DNA of 10,823 nucleotides, taken from positions 1 to 10,823 of the forward strand of contig JAISDY010000109.1 in the NCBI GenBank assembly GCA_031264425.1. The letters are read 5' to 3'. Position numbers and translations under genes: made by a program. The stretch is from Endomicrobium sp. (GTDB lineage Bacteria; Elusimicrobiota; Endomicrobiia; Endomicrobiales; Endomicrobiaceae). Under the pieces are notes generated by a model. It did not search any database. It saw only the letters and a program-made list of their open reading frames with translations, and was not told where the DNA came from. Shown piece after piece: positions 1 through 10,103 of this stretch (positions within the stretch are counted from its first letter, which is position 1; each line of letters starts with the position of its first letter).

Positions 1-3
1 CAT
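1..3 (-). other. Possible start codon of a further downstream gene, cut off by the window edge
   Basis: The last three bases on the minus strand read ATG and share one base with the TAA stop of atpC, giving the TAATG arrangement also seen at the atpH/atpA junction. This could be the start of a translationally coupled gene after atpC. Only the start codon is visible, so the call is tentative and no product can be named. Confidence 0.25.
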
Positions 4-419
4 TACATGCCTTTACGTTTGAGACCTATCCCTGATTTTAACTCTGCAACAGATTTTTTCAATTCAGTTTCTATAACGGACATATCAACAAAATTCTTTC
101 TCTTTTCTTTCATCTCTTTTGCAAGTTTTACAGCCTGCTCTATCTTATGTTTATTAGTTTCGTCAGAATTTGCGGCAAACTCCGCTATTACGTTAATATT
201 TTTATTTGTAATCTCCGCAAAACCGCCTGCAATAGTTATCTTTTTTACGCCGTCTGAAGATTCAAGGATTATCTCGCCGTGCTTTAAGTTGGTTACAAGT
301 CCTTCATGTCCGGGCAAAACCGTTATTATGCCGTTTGCCGTAGGAAAAGAAGCGGAACGTATCTCTCCTTTAAAAACAAGCCCTTGCGGCGATAAAATTT
401 CTATTCCAAAATTATTCAT
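3..419 (-). CDS. atpC: F1Fo ATP synthase subunit epsilon
   Basis: Epsilon subunit of the F1 central stalk. It binds gamma, contacts the c ring, and in many bacteria restrains ATP hydrolysis through its C-terminal helices. The 138 residues show the usual layout: an N-terminal beta-sandwich (about 1-85) with the conserved stretch around residues 27-48 (PTANGIITVLPGHEGL, then the LKHGEI turn), followed by a lysine-rich C-terminal helical part (about 86-138). Length is normal for the family. It is the last gene of the ATP synthase set, 15 bp after atpD. Its Shine-Dalgarno is weak (GCGAG a few bases before ATG), so it probably depends on translation of the upstream gene. The stop codon overlaps a possible further ATG at the window edge. 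Identification is firm from sequence and operon position. Confidence 0.95.
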   Translation of the reverse strand: MNNFGIEILSPQGLVFKGEIRSASFPTANGIITVLPGHEGLVTNLKHGEIILESSDGVKKITIAGGFAEITNKNINVIAEFAANSDETNKHKIEQAVKLAKEMKEKRKNFVDMSVIETELKKSVAELKSGIGLKRKGM

Positions 420-434
420 ATTTTCTCGCTTTCA

Positions 435-2680
<2,246 letters not shown>

Positions 2681-2706
<26 letters not shown>

Positions 2707-4222
2707 AGTTGTTTACACTCTTAAATTCATTAATTTCTTTTTCAAGTTCAGCTTTCAGCGCATCGTCTATCTTTGCGCCCGTTGACACTTTTTTTACAGT
2801 CTCCTGATATGTTTTTTTAATGTAATTTATCATTTGGTGTTCAACTGTTACAACTTTGTCACCGTCTATATTATCAAGGAGTCCTGACGTGACGGCAAAA
2901 ATTGACAATATTTCAGAAATTTCGTCGTAAGGTCTGTATTGAGGCTGCTTAAGAATTTCTGAAATTCTTTTCCCTCTTTCAAGCCGCTTCAATGTGTCTT
3001 CATCTAAATCGCTACCAAACTGCGTAAAAGCCTGAAGCTCTCTAAACTGAGAAAGTTCAAGTCTTACAGGACCTGCCAGCTGTTTCATTGATTTGGTCTG
3101 AGCTGCGCCTCCAACACGGGACACAGAAAGCCCGACGTTAATAGCCGGACGCATACCCGCGTTAAATAAATCCGCTTCTAAATATATCTGTCCGTCTGTT
3201 ATAGAAACGACGTTTGTGGGAATATACGCCGACAAATCGTTTCCTTGAGTTTCAATAATCGGCAGAGCTGTGATTGACCCTCCGCCTTTTTTATCTGACA
3301 TTCTTGCGGATCTTTCAAGAAGCCTTGAATGCAAATAGAAAATATCGCCTGGGTAAGCTTCGCGTCCCGCTGGTCTTTTGATTAACAATGAAATTTGTCT
3401 ATATGCCCATGCGTGTTTTGTCAAATCGTCGTAAACAATTAAAACGTCTTCCCCTTTATCCATAAAATATTCACCGATTGCAGAAGCCGCAAGAGGAGCA
3501 ATATATTGCATTGAAGCAGGGTCGGAAGCCGTTGCAGCTACAATTATGGTGTAATCCATAGCCCCTTCTTCTTTTAACTTTGCAACTATTGAAGCTAAGT
3601 TAGACTGCTTTTGCCCAATTGAACAATATATGCATATAACTCTTTTTAAACCCATATCAGGCTTTTTTTGATTTATTATAGTATCTATAGCTATGGCAGT
3701 TTTTCCCGTGCCTCTATCTCCGATTATAAGCTCTCTTTGACCTCTTCCTATAGGGGTCATAGTGTCTATAGCTTTAATCCCGGTTTTTAAAGGCGTATCA
3801 ACTGAACTTCTTTCAATAATTCCGGGCGCTATTTTTTCAACTGGATAATAAGATGGATTAGCATGCTTGAGCTCGTTTCCGTCTATAGGTTCTCCAAGAG
3901 TGTTGACAACCCTTCCTATGAGTTTGTCCGAAACAGGAACATTCAAAACTTTTCCCGTTGACTTTACCTTCATTCCGCGCGAAACGCGACAGGTGTTTTT
4001 AATTAGAACAATTGAAACAAAATCTTCGTCAATGTTTAATACAACCCCCACGGAACCGTCATCAAATTCTATTTCTTCATAATATCCCGCGTTAGAAAGC
4101 CCTGAAGCTCTCACAATTTCGTCCCCGATACTTTCTACAATTCCAAAATTTACAAGCTCAGGATTTGTTTGAGCGGAATACAGCTCTTTTTCAATTTTTT
4201 GTATTATTTCTTCCGGTTTCAT
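2681..4222 (-). CDS. atpA: F1Fo ATP synthase subunit alpha
   Basis: Non-catalytic alpha subunit of F1, which alternates with beta and supplies the arginine finger. The 513-aa product shows an N-terminal helix (about 1-20) that normally contacts the delta subunit, a beta-barrel domain (about 25-95), the P-loop GDRGTGKT (168-175), the Walker B stretch LIVYDDLTK (261-269), the REAYPGD segment (287-293), and the arginine finger R369 in SVSRVGGAAQ. The C-terminal helical domain is complete. Its ATG shares one base with the atpH stop (TAATG), with a GAGAG Shine-Dalgarno upstream. Its 3' end overlaps atpG by 26 bp. Nothing suggests loss of function. Confidence 0.98.
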
Positions 4223-4578
4223 TATAATCTCTCTTTTATGACATTTAAGATTCTTCTCGCTATCCCTGAAATGCTATAATCTAAAATAAAATCACTATAT
4301 TCAAAACGCACGCCGCCAGCAACGTCCGCATCGTCGCGTTTAAAAGTAATCTTTTTACCGGGAAACATCGCTTCTATTTTACTTTTATTAGCGTCGCTAA
4401 GCTCTCCGGCAAAGGTTGCGAGAACATTCTTATCTTTTATCTCATTAGACAAAAGGCGGGCAAATGCCTTAATCTCTTGCCTTGAAAAATTTGAATAAAC
4501 CCAATTTAAATCTTTTTCCGACAACTCGTCGTACTCAACTATTGATTTTGCAAGTTCTTTAATTTGTGATCTTTTCAT
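4222..4578 (-). CDS. atpH: F1Fo ATP synthase subunit delta, short form
   Basis: Delta (OSCP) subunit, which ties the top of the alpha3-beta3 head to the peripheral stalk (subunit b). Identity rests on position between atpF and atpA and on the C-terminal half, where residues about 54-118 follow the family pattern: a LSDANKSKIEAMF helix, the VAGGVRF turn, a strand ending in LDYS, and a final helix ISGIARRILNVIKERL. At 118 aa the protein is about 60 residues shorter than the usual 175-180. The missing part is in the N-terminal helical bundle that grips the alpha N-termini. The gene starts within the last 20 bp of atpF, with AAAGGA just before ATG, and ends sharing a base with the atpA start. There is no room for a longer version without running deep into atpF. 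The family call is good; how it docks on alpha is unclear. Confidence 0.85.
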   Translation of the reverse strand: MKRSQIKELAKSIVEYDELSEKDLNWVYSNFSRQEIKAFARLLSNEIKDKNVLATFAGELSDANKSKIEAMFPGKKITFKRDDADVAGGVRFEYSDFILDYSISGIARRILNVIKERL

Positions 4579-5068
4579 CTATCCTTTCCAGAGCGCGAGA
4601 CATTAATTTTTGTTTTTCTTCTTCAGTAAACAACTCTGATAAAACTTTAGATAAAATTTTGCTTGAAACATCAACAGACATTTTACCTATTTGCTTATTC
4701 ATATTTTCAAATTCGGCAGAGGCTTTATTCTTTGCTTCTTCTATAATTTGCCGCGAATGAGACTTTGCTTCAACTAATATTTTTTCTTTTGTTTCGTCAG
4801 CAGATGCCTTAACAGACGCCATTAGCTTATCTGCTCCAACTTTAGCGTCGGCAAGAATCTTTTTCCGTTCCTCGCCTGCATTTTCCAAAGCGGCTTTTGC
4901 ATTTTCAGCGTCTTGCAAAGATTGCTCTATTTTGCGCTTTCTCTCGTCAAGCATTCTCTTTAAAGGTTTAAATAAAAACTTTTTAAGAATAAACACTATG
5001 ATGAGAAAATTTATCAGCTGAAACAGAAACAACTTAGTTTCTAAACCAAATTTTTGTATTATTTCCAT
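4559..5068 (-). CDS. atpF: F1Fo ATP synthase subunit b
   Basis: Subunit b of Fo, the dimeric peripheral stalk that holds the stator against rotation. The 169 residues begin with a short cytosolic/periplasmic lead, then one membrane helix (about 12-32, rich in F, L, I), the typical KKFLFKPLKRMLDERK transition, and a long charged, alanine-rich helix (about 40-150) expected to form the coiled coil. The C-terminal stretch (about 145-169) should bind delta. Length is normal. Only one b gene is present, so a homodimer is expected rather than a b/b' pair. The gene is 15 bp after atpE with a weak Shine-Dalgarno (AAGAGA) and overlaps atpH by 20 bp. Confidence 0.95.
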   Translation of the reverse strand: MEIIQKFGLETKLFLFQLINFLIIVFILKKFLFKPLKRMLDERKRKIEQSLQDAENAKAALENAGEERKKILADAKVGADKLMASVKASADETKEKILVEAKSHSRQIIEEAKNKASAEFENMNKQIGKMSVDVSSKILSKVLSELFTEEEKQKLMSRALERIDEKITN

Positions 5069-5083
5069 TTTTGTCTCTTTGAA

Positions 5084-6018
<935 letters not shown>

Positions 6019-6057
6019 ACTATTTCCTCTTTCTTTGTATCGTTTCTTTATTTGCCT

Positions 6058-8268
6058 TCAGCGCTTGGAATACTCTGCCGCGTCTTTATCATTTGGATTT
6101 ATATGATGAATTTCAATCCATAATTGTTTTGCTTTATCATTTTTACCTAAACCGCTGTAAAGCATGGCAAGATTCTTTTTAGCATTTATATTTTGAGAAT
6201 TCAACTCCAGAGCTTTTAAATACATAAATTCCGCTTTGTCAAATTTTCTTTGAAGCACATACAAATATCCAAGTTGGTTATAGGTCTCGGAATAATCACT
6301 TTTTCGTCTAGCACTCCAATCTTCAACCCAAAAGTTATGAGGGGCTTCCCATAGTCTTTTAGGGTACTCCAAATGAGCTAACAAAATTTTTTCAGATTTT
6401 TCAAAATCTCCAACTTGAGCATACAATGATGAGAGTCCGTAATATGACATAGGAAAAATTGGATCTATTTCAATGTACTGCTTATAATACTTTTCCGACA
6501 TTTTAAACGCATCAGCGGCTGATTTTTCCTGATTGGCAATAATATCTCTAGGTTTGCCCTCTGCTATATATTGCTGTAACAAAATCTTATTATCGTTAAA
6601 CAACCTTAGATACATCATCCCAGCATACCACTTGGATTGTACAAAATTCGGAGCTAAATTCCAAAGTTCTCCGAAGGTTTTTTCTGCCAAAGCGCCGTCG
6701 CCAGCTTTCCACCTGTCAATATGAACGTTGATTTTAAAATACTTTGACATTAAGTAAGAGGGATTATTTTTGTTTACTTGGTTGTATGTAAAGATTGCGT
6801 TTTCCCAATTCCTAGATCTGGAGAAAAGAATAGCTCTTGCATGCAGCAAATCTGCAGTAAAATAACCTTTCGTAAACATAATTGTCCAGACAAAAATAAC
6901 AACAATTATAGATTGCAAAACAAGTTTAACGGGCTTTTTTAAATAGTTTTTGTTTGTGCTATTTCCATTTCCATGTTTTATAAAATTTGCTCCTATGGAT
7001 AAAGTTAAACCTATTAAAAGCCAAAACATAACGCCGGAAGATACGAATTTTAAAGAAACGCATACGAATCCATGCACAAGCTGAGCGACAAACGCTGAAA
7101 TAACGCCGAGCTGTAAGTAAGCAACATGTCCGTCTTTTGTAGTTTCGTTTGCGCGCAAAAACAATATATTCTTGTATCCTAAAATTAAAACAAAAATAAC
7201 AAGAACAAGGAAGGTTGTGAGACCTACTATGCCTTCGTCATACCATACTTCAAGGTATTCGTTTTCAGGATGATCGCTTTCCGTGTTGTGTTTTCCTTCA
7301 ATAAAAAATATCTGCGGTCTTCTCCAAGACGGATATGTTAAATAAAATGTGCCTATTCCAGTGCCTAAAACAGGATTTGTGTTTATCATTTCCCACGTTG
7401 AAAGCCATGTAAACACTCTGAAGGAAGCGCTGTCGGTTCTTTCCTTAGTTTTGTGATATATGGCAAAAACTGATAAAAATGAAACAATCAGCATACATAT
7501 TGCCAATATAGTCAGCAATTTTTTGTTGAGCTTATTTTTAAAAAATAGAACCGCATATAGCACAGCAAAAATGACAAGCCCTGAAGCAAAACCAAGCCAT
7601 GTTCCCTTTGACATTGTATGATAAGAACATACTAAAATCAGAAACCATAAAATGGCAAGGTAAAATTTCTTTCTATACATAAATAAAGCGAGAGCGATAG
7701 GGCTCATGACAATCAAGAAATCGCCGAAGAAATTAGGATTGCCAAAACTTGACATTATTCTATCGGCAAACGCTTGCCTCCAAAGAAAAGGGTCTAAGCC
7801 GGATGAGAACGTTCCTTTAGGATACATGTGATAGTCAAATATCTGCACTATGCCATACGCGCACACGGCAAACGACGCAGCAATAAGCCAATTTTTTATA
7901 CGGAATATTTTCTTGGTATCGTCAAATTCATCAACCAATATAAAAACTATGCCGCAATATATAAATCTTCTAAGAAGATCGTTTAAACTTGCAAGTTTGA
8001 AAGGAGAAACGGAAAGAGAGACAAGCCCGGACAACAATAGTAAAACTACAGGTAAAATATAGATGAACTTATTTTTAAACAAGGTAAAACATCCCTCTTC
8101 TATTTTTAGAAGAAGCCAAGCCATGATTAAAAGCAATCCGCCTATATGAAAAATAGTGATTTTTATTTGAGCCGAGTCATAAGTGCCAAGATAAAAAGAC
8201 ACTGCTACCAAAAAATAAAAAACAGGAAGACCAAAAAGAACTATGTTTCTCAGAGATTTCTGAATCAT
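6058..8268 (-). CDS. O-antigen ligase/polymerase-like membrane protein with C-terminal TPR region
   Basis: Large integral membrane protein (736 aa) of the Wzy/WaaL type, a family that joins or polymerises lipid-linked glycans on the outer face of the inner membrane. About ten to twelve hydrophobic segments fill residues 8-475. The family core is visible as FGNPNFFGDFL (175-185) and, before the large loop, WEMINTNPVLGTGIGTFYL (292-310) followed by HPENEYLEVWYDEGIVGL (333-350). After the last helix (about 450-467) residues 475-736 form a soluble helical region with TPR-like repeats, clearest at about 595-636 and 663-730. The actual substrate (O-antigen, other glycan, or a protein acceptor) cannot be told. 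I chose the ATG at 8266-8268, preceded by GAGGGA about 10 bases upstream; an in-frame GTG at 8284-8286 would add six residues but has no Shine-Dalgarno. A promoter candidate lies about 45 bp upstream. The gene directly precedes atpB. Confidence 0.85.
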   Translation of the reverse strand: MIQKSLRNIVLFGLPVFYFLVAVSFYLGTYDSAQIKITIFHIGGLLLIMAWLLLKIEEGCFTLFKNKFIYILPVVLLLLSGLVSLSVSPFKLASLNDLLRRFIYCGIVFILVDEFDDTKKIFRIKNWLIAASFAVCAYGIVQIFDYHMYPKGTFSSGLDPFLWRQAFADRIMSSFGNPNFFGDFLIVMSPIALALFMYRKKFYLAILWFLILVCSYHTMSKGTWLGFASGLVIFAVLYAVLFFKNKLNKKLLTILAICMLIVSFLSVFAIYHKTKERTDSASFRVFTWLSTWEMINTNPVLGTGIGTFYLTYPSWRRPQIFFIEGKHNTESDHPENEYLEVWYDEGIVGLTTFLVLVIFVLILGYKNILFLRANETTKDGHVAYLQLGVISAFVAQLVHGFVCVSLKFVSSGVMFWLLIGLTLSIGANFIKHGNGNSTNKNYLKKPVKLVLQSIIVVIFVWTIMFTKGYFTADLLHARAILFSRSRNWENAIFTYNQVNKNNPSYLMSKYFKINVHIDRWKAGDGALAEKTFGELWNLAPNFVQSKWYAGMMYLRLFNDNKILLQQYIAEGKPRDIIANQEKSAADAFKMSEKYYKQYIEIDPIFPMSYYGLSSLYAQVGDFEKSEKILLAHLEYPKRLWEAPHNFWVEDWSARRKSDYSETYNQLGYLYVLQRKFDKAEFMYLKALELNSQNINAKKNLAMLYSGLGKNDKAKQLWIEIHHINPNDKDAAEYSKR
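6088..6116 (-). promoter_or_regulatory. Weak candidate promoter for the atp operon, inside the end of the upstream gene
   Basis: On the minus strand, TTGAAA (6111-6116) is followed after 17 bases by AATGAT (6088-6093). The -35 matches the sigma70 consensus at 5 of 6 positions and the -10 at 4 of 6. Transcription would begin near 6081, giving a leader of about 60 bases before atpB. In AT-rich coding sequence such matches occur by chance, so this is only a candidate. Confidence 0.3.
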
Positions 8269-8310
8269 AATAGGATTTTCCCTCACAATTGAAAGATCGC
8301 AACGGTGAGT

Positions 8311-8340
8311 ATTCTACCTAATTATTCAGAACTCGGTCAA
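8311..8340 (-). promoter_or_regulatory. Sigma70-type promoter for the ligase-like gene
   Basis: On the minus strand TTGACC (8335-8340) is followed after 18 bases by TAGAAT (8311-8316), each 5 of 6 to consensus. The expected transcription start is near 8304, leaving about 35 bases before the chosen ATG. It fills the only non-coding gap between the asparaginase stop and the ligase-like gene. Because no terminator is seen after that gene, transcripts from here may run on into the atp operon. Confidence 0.6.
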
Positions 8341-8349
8341 TAAATTTTA

Positions 8350-9405
8350 TTAGTATCTGTAAAACAGCTCTTGAATTGACTTCGTATCTTTAGCGGAGTA
8401 CTTTGTCAGCGCAAGCTGTAATAAAATTTTTGCTTTTTGGGGATTTAAAGAATCTGAAGCTATAAATTTATAGTTTTCTTCATAATTTTCATCTTTTGAA
8501 ACTATACCTCCGGGAACTCTGGTAGCTCTTACTATAATTACGCCCGATTTTGTTGCATTGTTTAGATCTTCTAATGTTTCTTTATGAATACTTCCATTAC
8601 CTGTACCCGCATGGATTATCCCCTTTACGCCTGGCTTACAGAAAGCTTCTATCGCGACATGGGAATTTGTTCCGGCGTAGCTGTACACAATATCAACTTT
8701 CGGCAATACATTTAAATCTTTTACATCAAATTCAGATTTAGAAATATATGTTTTATCTAAAGCATTATAAAAATATGGCTCATTTTCTACCACATATCCT
8801 AAAATGCCAAAATCTAGACTGCCAAAAGCATTCGGAAGAATCGTATTGAGTTTTGTAACAAATCTTGCGGAGTATATGGTATCGTTAAGGCACACCAAAA
8901 CTCCTCTTTCTTCTGATTTTTCACTACCTGCTATAACGCAAGCGCTGTATAAATTTTTTGGACCGTCCGCGCTTATCGCGGTGCTTGGACGCATTGCTCC
9001 AACCAAAACAACCGGTTTTTTGCTCTTAACAACTAAGCTCAGGAAATAAGCGGTCTCTTCTATAGTGTCAGTTCCATGTGTAATTACAATACCATTAATA
9101 TTCTTTTGTTTTAAAAGTTCGTTGACTCTTTTAGCAAGCCTAAGCCAAATATCATCGGTCATATCCTTACTGTCTATTTGAGCAACTTGCTCGCATAAAA
9201 CAATATTTACGTCTTTAGTTAATTCAGAAATGCTTTTTATAATATCTTCAACTGTCAGGGAAGCCGCTTTATAACCTACGACTTTCGCGGGAGATTCAGC
9301 CGTGCCGGCTATAGTGCCGCCGACTCCTAAAACGGCAACATTCCCCTTTGCAAAAGAAAATTCGCAAATAATAAACAAAAATACCACAATCAAAAAATTT
9401 TTCAT
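8350..9405 (-). CDS. ansB: Type II L-asparaginase, exported
   Basis: Hydrolyses L-asparagine (and possibly glutamine) to aspartate and ammonia, probably in the periplasm. The 351 residues start with a signal peptide: K2, a hydrophobic core (about 4-14) and a likely signal peptidase I site after FSFA (residue 19). Compared from memory with E. coli AnsB, the catalytic residues are all present: T31 in GGTIAGT, Y45, S79, T112-D113 in THGTDT, and K185 in VTKLNT. GAMRPSTAISADGP (136-149) and the C-terminal NPQKAKILLQLALT block also match closely. One substrate-contact position differs: AnsB Q59 corresponds to K80. Length matches the type II exported enzymes. The Shine-Dalgarno AGAGGA lies about 6 bases before ATG. 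It is transcribed away from the cyclophilin gene. Its link to the ligase-like gene 81 bp downstream is unclear, since that gene has its own promoter candidate. Confidence 0.93.
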   Translation of the reverse strand: MKNFLIVVFLFIICEFSFAKGNVAVLGVGGTIAGTAESPAKVVGYKAASLTVEDIIKSISELTKDVNIVLCEQVAQIDSKDMTDDIWLRLAKRVNELLKQKNINGIVITHGTDTIEETAYFLSLVVKSKKPVVLVGAMRPSTAISADGPKNLYSACVIAGSEKSEERGVLVCLNDTIYSARFVTKLNTILPNAFGSLDFGILGYVVENEPYFYNALDKTYISKSEFDVKDLNVLPKVDIVYSYAGTNSHVAIEAFCKPGVKGIIHAGTGNGSIHKETLEDLNNATKSGVIIVRATRVPGGIVSKDENYEENYKFIASDSLNPQKAKILLQLALTKYSAKDTKSIQELFYRY

Positions 9406-9505
9406 ACTATCCTCTATTGCTAATCATAAAATAAAATGATGTGATTATTATCTTTACTTATTTTATAGTTTTTTTATTTTATAATATGCGTTTAATGTGA
9501 AAAAA

Positions 9506-9533
9506 TTTAGAAATATATTCTAAAATGCCGGCA
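9506..9533. promoter_or_regulatory. Two adjacent dyads at the cyclophilin promoter, possible operator
   Basis: A perfect 7-bp inverted repeat with a 5-base centre (TTTAGAA-ATATA-TTCTAAA, 9506-9524) is followed two bases later by the 8-bp palindrome TGCCGGCA (9526-9533). They cover the -35 position and the spacer of the promoter whose -10 is at 9544-9549. The placement suits a repressor or activator site. In AT-rich DNA the first dyad could be chance, while the GC-rich palindrome stands out more. No regulator is identified. Confidence 0.35.
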
Positions 9534-9540
9534 AAAATTT

Positions 9541-9549
9541 TGATATAAT
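9541..9549 (+). promoter_or_regulatory. Extended -10 promoter for the cyclophilin/DJ-1 pair
   Basis: TGATATAAT combines the TGN extension (9541-9543) with a perfect TATAAT (9544-9549). No good -35 hexamer is present at the right distance (TAAAAT at 9521-9526), as is common for extended -10 promoters. Transcription should start near 9556, giving a leader of about 35 bases that includes the AGGAG ribosome binding site. Confidence 0.6.
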
Positions 9550-9590
9550 ACCAGTACGTTTATTGAAAATAAAAAAAAGGAGACGTATCA

Positions 9591-10094
9591 ATGAATGCCG
9601 TAATCAAAACCTCTATGGGAACGATTAAAATAAAACTTCTACATGAAAATGCACCTCTTACAGTGGCTAACTTTGTGGAATTAGCGGAAGGAACAAAAGA
9701 ATTTACTGACGCAAAAACAGGAAAAACTGTGAAAAGAAAATTCTACGACGGACTAATTTTCCATAGGGTAATACCTGAATTTATGATCCAAGGAGGAGAT
9801 CCTATCGGGACCGGTACCGGCGGACCGGGATATAAATTTAAAGATGAAATAGATCCTTCTTTAAAGTTTGATAAGCCGGGAATTTTGGCTATGGCTAACT
9901 CTGGACCCAATACAAATGGCTCTCAATTTTTTATAACTGAAGTTTCCACACCTTGGCTTAACGGAAACCATACAATCTTTGGCGAAGTTACAGAAGGTTT
10001 GGGCGTAATAAAAAAGATAGCCCGAACCGAAGTTGATTTTTCAGATAATCCTATAGATCCCGTCATAATTGAAAGCGTTAAAATTGAAAGATAA
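9591..10094 (+). CDS. Cyclophilin-type peptidyl-prolyl cis-trans isomerase
   Basis: Catalyses proline isomerisation during protein folding. The single-domain 167-aa protein has no signal peptide, so it is probably cytoplasmic. Family residues are all visible: catalytic R59 with F64 in FHRVIPEFMIQGGD (57-70), the GTGTGGPG loop (73-80), the substrate pocket ANSGPNTNGSQFFIT (102-116) with Q112 and F114, and W122-H127 in PWLNGNHTIFGEV. W122 matches the tryptophan that in eukaryotic cyclophilin A contacts cyclosporin; classical E. coli cyclophilins have phenylalanine there. The start is fixed by AGGAG 8 bases upstream and a promoter 40 bp before it. The next gene begins 9 bases after its stop and is likely co-transcribed. 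Which ppi paralogue name applies cannot be decided here. Confidence 0.95.
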   Translation: MNAVIKTSMGTIKIKLLHENAPLTVANFVELAEGTKEFTDAKTGKTVKRKFYDGLIFHRVIPEFMIQGGDPIGTGTGGPGYKFKDEIDPSLKFDKPGILAMANSGPNTNGSQFFITEVSTPWLNGNHTIFGEVTEGLGVIKKIARTEVDFSDNPIDPVIIESVKIER

Positions 10095-10103
10095 GGATTT
10101 AAA

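Larger units (their letters stand above)
9406..9590. other. Divergent intergenic region between asparaginase and cyclophilin genes
   Basis: A 185-bp, very AT-rich spacer from which both neighbours are transcribed outward. The plus side has a clear extended -10 promoter and a strong ribosome binding site (AGGAG at 9578-9582, 8 bases before ATG). For the minus side I could not fix a promoter; a TATAAA at 9478-9483 (minus strand) is a possible -10 without a good -35. No small gene is evident. Confidence 0.7.

Noticed and set aside
8269-8286. GTG start for the ligase-like gene
   Set aside because: No Shine-Dalgarno precedes the GTG, whereas GAGGGA precedes the ATG at 8268; not fully excluded.
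8930-8950. Apparent loss of the catalytic lysine of the asparaginase near the SEKSEE stretch
   Set aside because: Recounting the E. coli enzyme placed the catalytic lysine in the DVTKTNT motif, which is conserved here as VTKLNT (K185).
9345-9405. Lipoprotein signal in the asparaginase leader (cysteine at residue 14)
   Set aside because: The residue before the cysteine is isoleucine rather than G, A or S, and a good signal peptidase I site (FSFA) follows.
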